From Acidimicrobiales bacterium (lineage in GTDB: Bacteria; Actinomycetota; Acidimicrobiia; Acidimicrobiales; SZUA-35): a stretch of 33,807 nt of DNA. The stretch's first letter is position 1; the number at the start of each line of letters is the position of its first letter. The position numbers and the translations under genes were made by a program. Location of the stretch: the NCBI GenBank assembly GCA_020629155.1, contig JAHDDW010000019.1, positions 1-33,807 of the forward strand. The letters run 5' to 3'. This document shows, in pieces, positions 1 through 8,810 of this stretch. Below the pieces are notes generated by a model that had not been told where the DNA came from, ran no database searches, and was given only the letters and a program-made list of their open reading frames with translations.

Positions 1-102
1 CAAAAAAGACGACAAAGAAAACCAGGACATATCGCAACCACTATAAAACTTTACGCTAAGGCTCTTCACAAACCTCGGAATTGAACTACCTGCAGAAAAG
101 CA

Positions 103-176
103 TACTACAAGCTGACAAAAAAGGCTATTGTGAGTGGACAAAAAAGCCTACTACAGGCTAACAAAAAAGGCTATTG
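103..176. repeat. Imperfect direct repeat, two copies, 46-bp period
   Basis: Positions 103-130 and 149-176 carry the same 28-bp sequence with two mismatches; both contain ACAAAAAAGGCTATTG. It lies downstream of the amidohydrolase stop codon. The rest of 1-212 shows no coding region and no clear hairpin terminator. Its role is unknown. Confidence 0.6.
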
Positions 177-212
177 ACGGTTCGGGGGTTGTTCGTGGCC
201 TGTCTGCGTTAG

Positions 213-1835
213 CTAAAGATCTTCAAATGTGATGCTGCGTAGTGGCTTGCCGTGAATAGCAGAGTCGTCGAGAACGCTGTCTTGGATCACAAGGTTCCCA
301 TCTATAAGCACTTGGGTGAATCCAACTGAAGGAGCTCCAGGGTTCTCTACCGTCGCTTTATCAGACACCATTTGTGGATCGAATACGATAACGTCAGCAT
401 CGGCCCCGACTTGCATGCGACCTTTCTTTCTCATCGCAGGGATCATAGATTCAACGCGTTGCGTTGGCAAAATTGTCATTTTGGCTAGAGCGTCTAGCAG
501 CGTCAACGTTTTTTTCTCTCGCACATACTGCCGTAACGTCCGTGCGAAAGCACCAGCTCCTCTGGGGTGATTGTTTAAACTTTCTGTCGCGATGGCATCG
601 CTTCCAATAAAAATCCACGGTGTTTGCAAAGCCATTTCCAGTTCCTTTTCAGGGATGGAACCTAATGCGGCTACAAGTTTGTTTTCGCTTTTCGCTGCTG
701 CGAACGACGCTTTAGTTAACCGTTGCGTCGTCCCAGATATTTGTAGGTCGTCATAGGTCAAACCATAGCGTTGCTGCCAATTGTTTGTAAACCGTTCGCT
801 AGCTAGAAAAGTGCCCCAAAATGTGTATGGGTACACGCACGCCGTCACGTCGACGCCTTTTGCTCGTTTCGCTTCCAACAGTTCTAAAACCTGCTGCATT
901 TGGAAAGTGCCACCAGTGCTTGTTAGGTGCTCTATATGAACTGAAGCGTTGTGGCGTTCCGCCAAATCGACCACCTCTGATACCGCTTCGAAACCAGTTC
1001 CAGGCTGCTGCGCATCGCTATAGCGAACATGAAAAAAGCAGACATGGCCCAACTGGGTCGTTAATTTCACCAGTGCATCAAGCTCTTCTTGCGAGGTGCC
1101 GGGTGAATATTCAAGCGACATTGAAACCCCAGCGAAACCGGCTGCAAGGTTAGATGCAGCTAACCTATTCAACTCATTTATTTGGTCGGTGTCTAAAGGT
1201 CTGTAAACCTTTGCACCGATGTCTTCGCCACGCATAAAATGTTGATGGAACGCACCGCCGTAATGCACCAACGATTTGCCTTCATAACGCCTGAAAAAAG
1301 GCTCCCCATAGTTGTTAACGCCATGCATTGCAAGGTTTGTTGTCACGCCGTCTTGCACTTTGCGGCGAACACCGAAAGGGTTAGGTTCGTATGAAAGCAG
1401 ATCGACAAACCCTGGCGTAACTAGTTGCTGTGAAGCGTCGATAACCTTCTCTCCTGCAAGGGGGTCATAAGAGATAGCTGCGATTGTTCCACTAGCAATA
1501 CCTACGTTGGCTATCGCATCAAAACCTGTCTCAGGGTCGATCACCCGACCATTTTCTATCACAATGTCAAACCGATAGCCCACCGGTTTTGCCTTCGGCG
1601 CGTCTGGCATGTGCGGCGGCTCGACAACCTGTTTCGATTTAACCTCGATAGTAGGTTGCTTTGCCAGTGTCGAGGCAACTGGAGGTAACGGATCTTGCGA
1701 AGTTTTTGAAGCCTGCGGCTCGACAGCTTCGTCTCCTAACTTTTTTGCTATGGCCAGACTTGCAGCGCTAAAACCTAGCGTCACAAGAAAACGCCTTCGT
1801 GCGTAGCTGTAGCTCTGCTGAGATTCGCTGTCCAT
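213..1835 (-). CDS. Tat-exported amidohydrolase, N-acyl-D-amino-acid deacylase-like
   Basis: A 540-residue protein of the amidohydrolase superfamily, resembling D-aminoacylase/N-acyl-D-amino-acid deacylase. The N-terminus has a twin-arginine motif (RRRFLV near residue 14) followed by a hydrophobic stretch, so export by the Tat pathway is likely; a Pro/Lys-rich linker to about residue 85 follows. The catalytic fold starts at DIVIENGRVIDPETG and ends with the typical GADADVIVFDP strand. HIEHLTSTGG (about 301-310) and the NNHPRGAGAFARTLRQYVRE block match D-aminoacylases. The canonical HxH metal motif after PGF(V/I)D is missing: the sequence reads PGFVDLLSYEPN. Activity and substrate are therefore uncertain. 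The open frame has a TTG at 1838 directly before ATG at 1835; ATG is preferred. It is divergent from the Crp-like gene. Confidence 0.8.
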   Translation of the reverse strand: MDSESQQSYSYARRRFLVTLGFSAASLAIAKKLGDEAVEPQASKTSQDPLPPVASTLAKQPTIEVKSKQVVEPPHMPDAPKAKPVGYRFDIVIENGRVIDPETGFDAIANVGIASGTIAAISYDPLAGEKVIDASQQLVTPGFVDLLSYEPNPFGVRRKVQDGVTTNLAMHGVNNYGEPFFRRYEGKSLVHYGGAFHQHFMRGEDIGAKVYRPLDTDQINELNRLAASNLAAGFAGVSMSLEYSPGTSQEELDALVKLTTQLGHVCFFHVRYSDAQQPGTGFEAVSEVVDLAERHNASVHIEHLTSTGGTFQMQQVLELLEAKRAKGVDVTACVYPYTFWGTFLASERFTNNWQQRYGLTYDDLQISGTTQRLTKASFAAAKSENKLVAALGSIPEKELEMALQTPWIFIGSDAIATESLNNHPRGAGAFARTLRQYVREKKTLTLLDALAKMTILPTQRVESMIPAMRKKGRMQVGADADVIVFDPQMVSDKATVENPGAPSVGFTQVLIDGNLVIQDSVLDDSAIHGKPLRSITFEDL

Positions 1836-1961
1836 CAAAACAAAAAGTAGTATTCGTCTAGATGAGACCGTGTGATGCAGGTTAAACCACTTATAAAATC
1901 TGTGATCTGCTTGTTGTCAATATCGAACGATAAAAGCTATTTGAAGATACCCTTTGTAGTC

Positions 1962-2624
1962 ATGATATCGGTTGAAATTATTCGCGCTATCGAGACGTTT
2001 AAAGATCTTCCTGAGAATGCTCTTATTTCGATAGCAAATGCAAGCGAACAGTTCACCCTCAGACGTGGGCAACATGTCACAGACGCAACAACCGCAACAG
2101 ATTGTATGTTTTCTTTAACGAGAGGGCGAATTGTTGTCTATAACACTTCTTCAACTGAACAACTAGCTGTTACACGGATCGCAGAAACAGGCTCGTTGCT
2201 TGACGTAAGCACACTTTTCGCGGCCAAAGAACTAACAGAGAAAAAGCGAGCGCTTGTTATTTCGACCGTAACGGCTATGCCTTATAGAGTGATCAAACAA
2301 GTTTGTATTGATCACCCAAATATTTTATGGCGTTTAAGCAGTGCAATTGTGCAGCAACTTCACACCGCACAAATGCAACTTGCCGATAAAACATTTCTTG
2401 ACGTGACAGGCAGAACAGCAAAACAGCTTTTGTTGCTATCAGGCGGTGAAGACGAGTTTAGCTTGCCAGTAACCCAAGAAGAATTGGCTGGCATCGTTGG
2501 GGCAAGTCGTGAGCGGGTTAACAAAGCCATCGCCGCGCTCCATAAACTTGGCTGGATTGCTCGCAAAGATCGAAGCTACACTATTTTGAATAAATCAGCG
2601 TTACTAAATCGCGCAAGAATATAG
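1962..2624 (+). CDS. Crp/Fnr-family transcriptional regulator
   Basis: About 220 residues from the chosen ATG. An N-terminal cyclic-nucleotide-binding-like beta-barrel is followed by a long dimerisation helix and a C-terminal winged helix. The helix-turn-helix TQEELAGIVGASRERVNKAI with LGWI is characteristic of the Crp/Fnr family. The phosphate-binding cassette is not canonical: the region near GSLLDVSTLF lacks the usual Gly-Glu...Arg-Ser cAMP-binding residues, and there is no Fnr cysteine cluster. The ligand, if any, is thus unknown. The frame is open back to GTG at 1872, but the extra 30 residues have no family counterpart. ATG at 1962 gives the usual family length and has TACCCT eight bases upstream. 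It is divergent from the amidohydrolase gene, which it could regulate. Confidence 0.82.
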   Translation: MISVEIIRAIETFKDLPENALISIANASEQFTLRRGQHVTDATTATDCMFSLTRGRIVVYNTSSTEQLAVTRIAETGSLLDVSTLFAAKELTEKKRALVISTVTAMPYRVIKQVCIDHPNILWRLSSAIVQQLHTAQMQLADKTFLDVTGRTAKQLLLLSGGEDEFSLPVTQEELAGIVGASRERVNKAIAALHKLGWIARKDRSYTILNKSALLNRARI

Positions 2625-2674
2625 GGCGTCGCTTCCGAGCTATACCTGCTTTCTGGAGCCGTGTCACCCAGTAT

Positions 2675-4180
2675 CTATCCTAGGCTGCGGATCAGCGTAT
2701 GTTCCTTAGCTTCTTCGACGGTTCCTTCAGGAGCATACCATGAGGTTTGAAAATCAAGATCTGTTGCAACATCTAACACATAAAGTTCATCGTCTATAAC
2801 CATTATCTGTTCTGGTGGGACCTCAGAAAGGCGACGCAACACTTCAAACATAGCTAAGTATGGTTTACGGACACCAACTGAACCGCTTACCACCCAAACG
2901 TCGACAAGCGTGTCAAGGCTATGTTGTGTGCGCAGTTTGGTGGCCCATTGCACACAGTCATTGATCATGCAAGCAACCCGAATCCCTCGCTCTCGTAAGC
3001 CTGTGACATAACGGACAACACCAGGATTGAGCTGTAACCTCGACAGATAGGCTTTTTCGATTTCTTCTAAATTGCCTTCAACCCCAACTGCTGACCAGAA
3101 ATCGTTCGGGCTTAAACGTCCTAATGTTAAACTCCGAGCGTGCGCTGTTATTTCGCTGTCGGTGAGGACTGAACCATGTTCATGGGCGAACGGCACCAAA
3201 ATGTTTGCGATGTTATCGGGCTCCTTGTAGAGAACCCCCATCCCGTCGAGGCATACAACTCGAATCCCTGTTTGGCTTTCAACATCTTGCCCAGACAGCT
3301 CTGGGACAAGCATTTCATTAGTCTGGCCACGAGGAGGAGCAGGCATTTTTTGTCCTCGCGCATCAACTGGTCGCTGCTTTACTATAGATTTTGTTGCGTT
3401 CTCTTTCCGCTGGTTGCGAATCCGAAGCAGGTGCGAAAACGCTAGAAGCCCTGCCATAACCACAAGCACAATCGCCAGTCCTCGAAAAACTTGTGCCATA
3501 GGCGAACGAGTTGCCGAGGACACATTCACCGAGGTTTGTGATGCTGACGCTAACGAAGTATTCCAATAAATAACGCCTTCAGGTGTTTCTAAAGCGCCAG
3601 AGGCAACATCTGTTTCTGCTTTCCCAGGTAAGTCGGCCAATACTTTCACTGCCACATCTTCTGGCACGGCGTCATAGGTTTGTGCGATATCTGCAAGCGA
3701 CGAATCGAGCGATTCGCTTAACGATTGGTCACCGAAAGCATCGAACCCTCTGGTCGTATCTATAGCGCCTTCAAGTACGTAGTCGACCCGCCCGAACGAT
3801 TTGTTGCGTGTTAGCTCAAAACCACGGAGTAAGCCGTCGGGGCCGCTAACTTCGCCCATGATCTGAGCGAACTCTTCTGGCGTGCCGAACGGTTTGCTCG
3901 CTGAGATAAGTTGGTCTCCTGCCGATTTTGCGCTCGGAGGCAATACCTGCCAACCAGCGGTGTCAAGATCGTTGATAGGTACCCCTGACGTTAAATCAAA
4001 AAGACCGTCAGCTGTTTCTTTATCAAGCAAAGCAGACACAGTCACTTCGCCCGAGCCGTCAGGTTCAACCTCAACCAAAACGTCTATATCGGCACGACAC
4101 CCAGAAAGGAAAAATATAGCCCCTAAAGCTAGAACCAGCTTTAAGATTTTTTTAGACCTAAACGGCAAAGATCTATACAC
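2675..4180 (-). CDS. LppM-like lipoprotein domain fused to a cytoplasmic HAD-like domain
   Basis: The protein has 501 residues from GTG at 4180, chosen because TAGCCT lies 7 nt upstream; the frame is open back to TTG at 4246. A lipoprotein signal ends in LSGC (Cys28). A roughly 200-residue extracytoplasmic domain follows, starting ADIDVLVEVEPDGSGEVTV, which resembles actinobacterial LppM/DUF3153 proteins. One transmembrane segment lies near 235-251, then a linker and a C-terminal HAD-like domain of about 190 residues. HAD motifs are visible: motif I CLDGMGVL (Asp312), motif II with Asn407 instead of Ser/Thr, motif III Lys439 in RKP, motif IV IDD (463-464). The second motif-I Asp, the acid/base of phosphatases, is Met. 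It may be a non-phosphatase HAD enzyme or a sensor. The lipobox could alternatively be part of a first transmembrane helix. Confidence 0.7.
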   Translation of the reverse strand: MYRSLPFRSKKILKLVLALGAIFFLSGCRADIDVLVEVEPDGSGEVTVSALLDKETADGLFDLTSGVPINDLDTAGWQVLPPSAKSAGDQLISASKPFGTPEEFAQIMGEVSGPDGLLRGFELTRNKSFGRVDYVLEGAIDTTRGFDAFGDQSLSESLDSSLADIAQTYDAVPEDVAVKVLADLPGKAETDVASGALETPEGVIYWNTSLASASQTSVNVSSATRSPMAQVFRGLAIVLVVMAGLLAFSHLLRIRNQRKENATKSIVKQRPVDARGQKMPAPPRGQTNEMLVPELSGQDVESQTGIRVVCLDGMGVLYKEPDNIANILVPFAHEHGSVLTDSEITAHARSLTLGRLSPNDFWSAVGVEGNLEEIEKAYLSRLQLNPGVVRYVTGLRERGIRVACMINDCVQWATKLRTQHSLDTLVDVWVVSGSVGVRKPYLAMFEVLRRLSEVPPEQIMVIDDELYVLDVATDLDFQTSWYAPEGTVEEAKEHTLIRSLG

Positions 4181-4312
4181 GTTGTACAGGCTAGTGGCTA
4201 TTGCCGCCAACAAGATGTTCTTGTCACAAAAGCGACCGCTTTGCAAGATATCTACTTGTGAAAGTCGTAACGCAATTCCTAGCAGACAGAAACTAGATTA
4301 GGCCCCAAAAAC

Positions 4313-4343
4313 AGGAGCAGCCTCCGTAAAGAAGGCTGCTCCT
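4313..4343 (-). terminator. Strong intrinsic terminator of clpC, bidirectional in form
   Basis: A perfect 11-bp stem (AGGAGCAGCCT at 4313-4323 paired with 4333-4343) closes a 9-nt loop. On the minus strand it is followed by GTTTTT, and on the plus strand by a run of T after AATCG. It sits 34 bp past the clpC stop codon and separates clpC from the LppM-HAD gene. Confidence 0.92.
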
Positions 4344-4376
4344 AATCGTTTTTCTACTGTCTAGCTGCGATGTTGT

Positions 4377-6908
4377 TTATTCAGTTGTTTCAGCTAGTTC
4401 TGGGGTTGAAGGGGGTTGAAATCCTTCATGTGCGTTGAACGTAAGATCTTTCTCACCGTCTTCATTCTCAGCCACATCGACCAGAATGATCTGGCCAGCA
4501 CGGAACTCTTTATACAGTAGCTTTTCAGAAAGCACGTCTTCGATGCGGCGCTGGATAGCTCGACGCAACGGACGAGCACCCATTGTAGGGTCATAACCCT
4601 TCTCGGCTAAGAAGTGTTTCGCCTCATCGGTTAGTTCCATGCTGAGACCTTGACCTTCAAGCTGCTCAACAGTGCGAGCAATCATCAAATCAACAATCTC
4701 GGTAACTTCTTCAAGGCTAAGTTCGTGGAAGACAATCGTCTCATCGATACGGTTCAAGAACTCAGGTCGGAAATGCGCTTTCAACGCATCGTTAACCTTT
4801 TCTTTCATGCGTTCATAGCTGACTGCTTCGTTATTCTGCGAGAACCCAAGCGTTGCTTTGCGCAAATCTTGTGTACCCAAGTTAGAGGTCATAATAAGCA
4901 CCGTGTTGCGGAAATCAACAGAACGTCCTTGACTGTCAGTCAAACGGCCTTCTTCGAGAATTTGTAGCAGCGAGTTAAACACATCAGGGTGCGCTTTTTC
5001 GATCTCGTCGAAAAGAACAACCGAGAATGGTTTACGACGAACCGCTTCGGTTAACTGGCCGCCTTCTTCATAACCGACATACCCAGGAGGTGAACCTAGT
5101 AGGCGGCTAACTGTATGCTTTTCCATGTATTCACTCATGTCTAGAGTGATAAGCGATGAGTCATCGCCAAAGAGGAACTCAGAAAGAGTTTTTGCAAGCT
5201 CAGTTTTACCGACACCAGTAGGGCCTAAGAAAATAAATGAACCAGACGGACGTTTCGGATCTTTCAAACCAGCACGCGTGCGTCGGATCGACTGCGAAAC
5301 CGCTTTGATCGCGTCTTCTTGACCGATAACTCGCTTATGTAACTCGTCTTCCATGCGAAGAAGTTTTTCAGTTTCTTCTTCAGTGAGTTTATAAACAGGA
5401 ATACCTGTCCAGATCGAGAGTACTTCTGCGATCGACTCTTCGTTCACTTCATCGAAAAGATCAACACCAGAAGCTTTAATTTCAACTTCCATCTCGTCTT
5501 TCTTTTGCAAAAGATCTTTCTCTGCGTCACGCAGACGGCCCGCTTCTTCAAAGTTTTGCGACTCAACAGCATTCTTTTTCTGCTTCACAACATCGCTTAG
5601 CTCATCTTCAACCTCTTTAAACGCTGGCGGTGTGCTCATACGTTTGATGCGCAGACGAGAACCAGCTTCGTCGATAAGGTCAATTGCTTTATCAGGTAGT
5701 TGACGGTCGGCGATGTATCGGTCGGCTAGGTTAGCTGAAGCCACAAGTGCTTGATCGGTGATCGACACCCGATGGTGGCTTTCGTATCGTTCGCGTAAGC
5801 CTTTAAGAATTTCTATAGTGTGTTCGACCGTAGGTTCTTCAACCTTGATCGGCTGGAAGCGTCGCTCTAACGCAGCGTCTTTTTCGAGATGTTTACGATA
5901 TTCATCGGTGGTCGTTGCGCCGATTGTTTGCAGCTCACCGCGAGCCAGCATAGGCTTCAAAATGCTTGCCGCGTCAATAGCGCCTTCGGCGGCACCAGCG
6001 CCAACAAGTGTGTGAAGCTCATCTATGAACAGCACAATGTCGCCGCGTGTTTTAATTTCTTTCAAAACTTTTTTGAGACGCTCTTCAAAGTCGCCTCGAT
6101 AACGGCTGCCAGCTACTAAAGCGCCAAGGTCGAGCGTGTAAAGCTGTTTGTCTCGCAATGTATCAGGCACATCGTTTTTAGCGATCAACTGTGCAAGACC
6201 TTCAACAATAGCGGTTTTACCAACACCAGGTTCACCGATAAGCACAGGATTGTTTTTTGTGCGTCGGCTAAGCACCTGCATCACACGTTCTGCTTCGGTC
6301 TTGCGGCCAATAACGGGGTCAAGCTTTGTTTCACGAGCAAGCTGGGTAAGGTTACGGCCGAACTGATCCAAGATAAGCGAACCAGAAGCGCCGTCTTTAC
6401 CGCCGCCACCTGTTGTTGCAGCAGCTTTACCTCCAGCGGCGGCGCCAGCCGTATCGCCTTGACCAGGGCCTGTATAGCCAGAAAGAAGTTGAATAACTTG
6501 CTGGCGGACGCGAGAAAGGTCTGCCCCAAGTTTCACAAGTACTTGCGCTGCGACGCCTTCACCTTCACGGATGAGGCCTAACAAAATGTGTTCTGTGCCG
6601 ATGTAATTATGGCCAAGCTGCAACGCTTCTCGCAGCGACAGCTCTAAAACTTTTTTAGCGCGAGGTGTGAAAGGGATGTGGCCGCTCGGTGACGAACCAC
6701 CCTGGCCGATCATCTCTTCAACTTGACTGCGAACAGCCTCTAAAGAGATTGACAGCGACTCAAGTGCTTTCGCAGCAACACCTTCACCCTCATGAATGAG
6801 GCCTAACAGAATGTGTTCTGTGCCAATGTAATTATGATTTAAGAGCCTTGCTTCTTCTTGAGCCAGCACTACAACTCGTCGAGCTCTATCTGTAAAGCGT
6901 TCAAACAT
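4377..6908 (-). CDS. clpC: ATP-dependent Clp protease ATPase subunit ClpC
   Basis: 843 residues, a full-length class I Hsp100. Two Clp_N repeats occupy about 1-145. The first AAA+ domain has Walker A GEPGVGKT (225-232) and Walker B VLFIDE (about 292-297). A UVR-like coiled linker (about 435-475) distinguishes ClpC from ClpA/ClpB. The second AAA+ domain has GPTGVGKT (562-569) and [11 protein letters not shown]. An LGF tripeptide (about 687-689) matches the loop that docks ClpP. Its known role is to unfold substrates and feed them to ClpP. ATG at 6908 is supported by GGGGAG on the minus strand about 8 nt upstream. No CIRCE, CtsR or HAIR operator was recognised upstream. It is transcribed alone and ends at the terminator at 4313-4343. 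Confidence 0.98.
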   Translation of the reverse strand: MFERFTDRARRVVVLAQEEARLLNHNYIGTEHILLGLIHEGEGVAAKALESLSISLEAVRSQVEEMIGQGGSSPSGHIPFTPRAKKVLELSLREALQLGHNYIGTEHILLGLIREGEGVAAQVLVKLGADLSRVRQQVIQLLSGYTGPGQGDTAGAAAGGKAAATTGGGGKDGASGSLILDQFGRNLTQLARETKLDPVIGRKTEAERVMQVLSRRTKNNPVLIGEPGVGKTAIVEGLAQLIAKNDVPDTLRDKQLYTLDLGALVAGSRYRGDFEERLKKVLKEIKTRGDIVLFIDELHTLVGAGAAEGAIDAASILKPMLARGELQTIGATTTDEYRKHLEKDAALERRFQPIKVEEPTVEHTIEILKGLRERYESHHRVSITDQALVASANLADRYIADRQLPDKAIDLIDEAGSRLRIKRMSTPPAFKEVEDELSDVVKQKKNAVESQNFEEAGRLRDAEKDLLQKKDEMEVEIKASGVDLFDEVNEESIAEVLSIWTGIPVYKLTEEETEKLLRMEDELHKRVIGQEDAIKAVSQSIRRTRAGLKDPKRPSGSFIFLGPTGVGKTELAKTLSEFLFGDDSSLITLDMSEYMEKHTVSRLLGSPPGYVGYEEGGQLTEAVRRKPFSVVLFDEIEKAHPDVFNSLLQILEEGRLTDSQGRSVDFRNTVLIMTSNLGTQDLRKATLGFSQNNEAVSYERMKEKVNDALKAHFRPEFLNRIDETIVFHELSLEEVTEIVDLMIARTVEQLEGQGLSMELTDEAKHFLAEKGYDPTMGARPLRRAIQRRIEDVLSEKLLYKEFRAGQIILVDVAENEDGEKDLTFNAHEGFQPPSTPELAETTE

Positions 6909-7023
6909 GATATTTCACTCCCCACAAAGGGTTACTATAGAAAGGTTCACTTATCATAGAGCGTTGCTGCAATCAACGCACAGCATCACACGAAAAGTGT
7001 TAGTTATATTTCGGTTCTCCAAG

Positions 7024-7038
7024 TAGCTTAGTAAGCTA
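7024..7038. promoter_or_regulatory. 15-bp palindrome in the clpC / polyprenyl synthase divergent region
   Basis: TAGCTTAGTAAGCTA is a perfect odd palindrome. A second hairpin (GCGTTG...CAACGC, 6961-6979) lies nearer clpC. The 265-bp divergent region 6909-7173 must hold both promoters, so the palindrome is a candidate operator; no regulator is identified. Confidence 0.4.
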
Positions 7039-7173
7039 ACACACTAAAAAACTGCTGAGATCATCAAAATAATCCCTTTATCTTTAGGAAAGGGAGCTGG
7101 TCTGCAAATAATTTTCAAAAAGAATCGACAGAAACCACTAAAGCCGTATCTGAGGCCTAACGTAGATAGTATT

Positions 7174-8163
7174 ATGGCAAATCCTCTTGCCTCGGTGCCG
7201 ACAGCTACAAATGATTCAGCTAGGATCGAGAAGTTTCTCGCCGAAGCTGTCACCGTCGATGGTAACCCCTATCTAACACAGATTACGTCACACCTTGTCA
7301 AAGCTGGTGGTAAACGACAGCGCCCTCGTTTCACGATCGCTGCAGCGGCCGCAGGTGCAGGCGATGGCGAGGTTGTCGCCGACGACGTGGTGCGAGGCGG
7401 CGTGGCCGTTGAACTAATTCAAGTCGGTTCTCTTTACCACGATGATGTGCTTGACGAAGCGAAAATTCGCCGCCAAGTCGAAAGTGTGAACGCTCGTTGG
7501 GGCAATCAGAAAGCTATTTTAGCTGGCGACTATCTCCTTGCTAAGGCTTCTGAGATAGCAGCTTCGCTAGGGACAGAAGTTGCTGGGTTACTTGCAACGA
7601 CTATTACTCAGCTTTGTCAAGGGCAAGTTCATGAGTTGCAGACCCTCTATGACTGCAACCGCACGACCGATCAATATTTCAGTTCGATAGCAGGCAAGAC
7701 GGCGTCGCTTTTTGCTACGTCAACGCGTACGGGCGCTATCGTTGCCGGCCACAGCCGTGATGTGATTGATACGCTCACCGAGTTCGGGCGTTTATATGGT
7801 ATAGCTTTCCAAATCATCGACGATATTTTAGATGTTGTCGCAAGCGAAGAGCAAGTCGGAAAACCAACAGGGCAAGACATTGTTGAAGGCGTGTACTCAT
7901 TGCCTGTATTGAATACGCTGGCTCTTCCAGAAGGCGATGAGCTACGTGGCTTGTTGCATCGTTCTATTGATGAACAGCAACGACAAAAAGCGTTAGATAT
8001 TGTTAGAAGTTCACAAGGTTTGAACCAAGCGTTGAAAAGCGCTGAATCGTATGTTGAGCAAGCTCGTGAAAAAATCTTCTCTGTTTCAACCAACGTGTGG
8101 GCCCAGGCCTTAGCAGATACGGCTTCTGCGCTGTTGACCTCAGAACCGATCAAACTTCTTTAA
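7174..8163 (+). CDS. Long-chain polyprenyl diphosphate synthase
   Basis: 329 residues, trans-isoprenyl diphosphate synthase family. The first Asp-rich motif is DDVLD (90-94) and the second DDILD (216-220); the substrate-binding GGKRQRPR block is at about 45-52. Residues just before the first motif (VGSLYH) are small at the positions that limit chain length in short-chain enzymes, so a C35-C50 product, such as a menaquinone side chain, is the likely outcome. This is an inference from family rules. ATG at 7174 fits the family start. The gene ends 15 bp before a convergent gene. Confidence 0.93.
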   Translation: MANPLASVPTATNDSARIEKFLAEAVTVDGNPYLTQITSHLVKAGGKRQRPRFTIAAAAAGAGDGEVVADDVVRGGVAVELIQVGSLYHDDVLDEAKIRRQVESVNARWGNQKAILAGDYLLAKASEIAASLGTEVAGLLATTITQLCQGQVHELQTLYDCNRTTDQYFSSIAGKTASLFATSTRTGAIVAGHSRDVIDTLTEFGRLYGIAFQIIDDILDVVASEEQVGKPTGQDIVEGVYSLPVLNTLALPEGDELRGLLHRSIDEQQRQKALDIVRSSQGLNQALKSAESYVEQAREKIFSVSTNVWAQALADTASALLTSEPIKLL

Positions 8164-8178
8164 GGCATCTGTTTAAGG

Positions 8179-8538
8179 TTATTCTGCATTATCAGGATCT
8201 TCGGAATATCTTTCTGGTTCGATTATCTGTACATCAAGTATGTTTACTGTTTCTTCAGTAATACTCAAATCGTATATCGTTATGGATTCTAACTTTCCGA
8301 GAAAGATAAGAAGAGGGAAGTCATCTCCATAAAAATTGTAGTAACGAACATGGTCTGATGATTTTGCGGCTAGGGGTAGTTCTTCCCATAGTTCTCTGAA
8401 AGCCTCTATCACATAGTGAAGAATATTTCTGAGGATGATTTCGTCAGACGAAGGTTTGTCCCGATTGGTTAAAGAAGATTGTAATTTGTCGATTACTTTT
8501 GGCGATAGTTTAACTTTTCGCCATTCTGGCGTTATCAA
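8179..8538 (-). CDS. Hypothetical protein, second gene of an overlapping pair
   Basis: 119 residues with no family recognised. It is soluble, with a Lys-rich N-terminus (WRKVKLSPKVIDKL), a helical middle (LHYVIEAFRELWEEL) and a beta-rich C-terminus containing FYGDDFPLLIFLGKLESITIYDL. The start is TTG at 8538, overlapping the stop of the upstream gene by TTGA, so the two are translationally coupled. The size and arrangement resemble a type II toxin-antitoxin pair, but no toxin fold or catalytic residues could be assigned. Confidence 0.65.
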   Translation of the reverse strand: MITPEWRKVKLSPKVIDKLQSSLTNRDKPSSDEIILRNILHYVIEAFRELWEELPLAAKSSDHVRYYNFYGDDFPLLIFLGKLESITIYDLSITEETVNILDVQIIEPERYSEDPDNAE

Positions 8539-8735
8539 GCTGCTTGTTCTGAAGCGCGCTTGTCGTTTAGCGTAGGTCTACCAAATGGTTCGTTCTCGAC
8601 TAGCAAAGTATCAACACTTTGTTTAATCAGGTTTTGTATCTTTTGTGGCAGAATCGATGGATCTGAGTTGCCAGCAGACACGATTTTTTTATTTTGCTCG
8701 TCTACGGGAAGCGCTAAAAATCCATCAGAGAACAT
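8535..8735 (-). CDS. Small hypothetical protein, first gene of an overlapping pair
   Basis: 66 residues from ATG at 8735 (MFSDGFLALPVDEQ). The start is fixed by a textbook leaderless promoter on the minus strand: TGCTACAAT, an extended -10, then exactly 6 nt, then ATG. A longer reading from TTG at 8753 would place the promoter inside the gene. No family is recognised. It is coupled to the 119-residue downstream gene by a 4-nt overlap. Confidence 0.65.
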   Translation of the reverse strand: MFSDGFLALPVDEQNKKIVSAGNSDPSILPQKIQNLIKQSVDTLLVENEPFGRPTLNDKRASEQAA

Positions 8736-8750
8736 ATAGATATTGTAGCA
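8736..8750 (-). promoter_or_regulatory. Leaderless extended -10 promoter of the small gene pair
   Basis: On the minus strand TGC-TACAAT is followed by ATCTAT and then ATG at 8735. The hexamer matches the sigma-70 -10 consensus with an extended TGn, and transcription starting 7 nt downstream would begin at the A of ATG. Confidence 0.75.
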
Positions 8751-8810
8751 CAAACTCGAAGCGTTGATGTTTGTGTTAGTGAACGGCCTGTAGAGTCATT
8801 ATGCACGCTT

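Noticed and set aside
6909-7173. CIRCE, CtsR or HAIR operator for clpC
   Set aside because: None of the known operator sequences was found in the divergent region; only a different 15-bp palindrome is present.
7671-8153. A 160-codon minus-strand frame within the polyprenyl synthase gene
   Set aside because: It lies entirely antisense to a well-supported gene and shows no family features.
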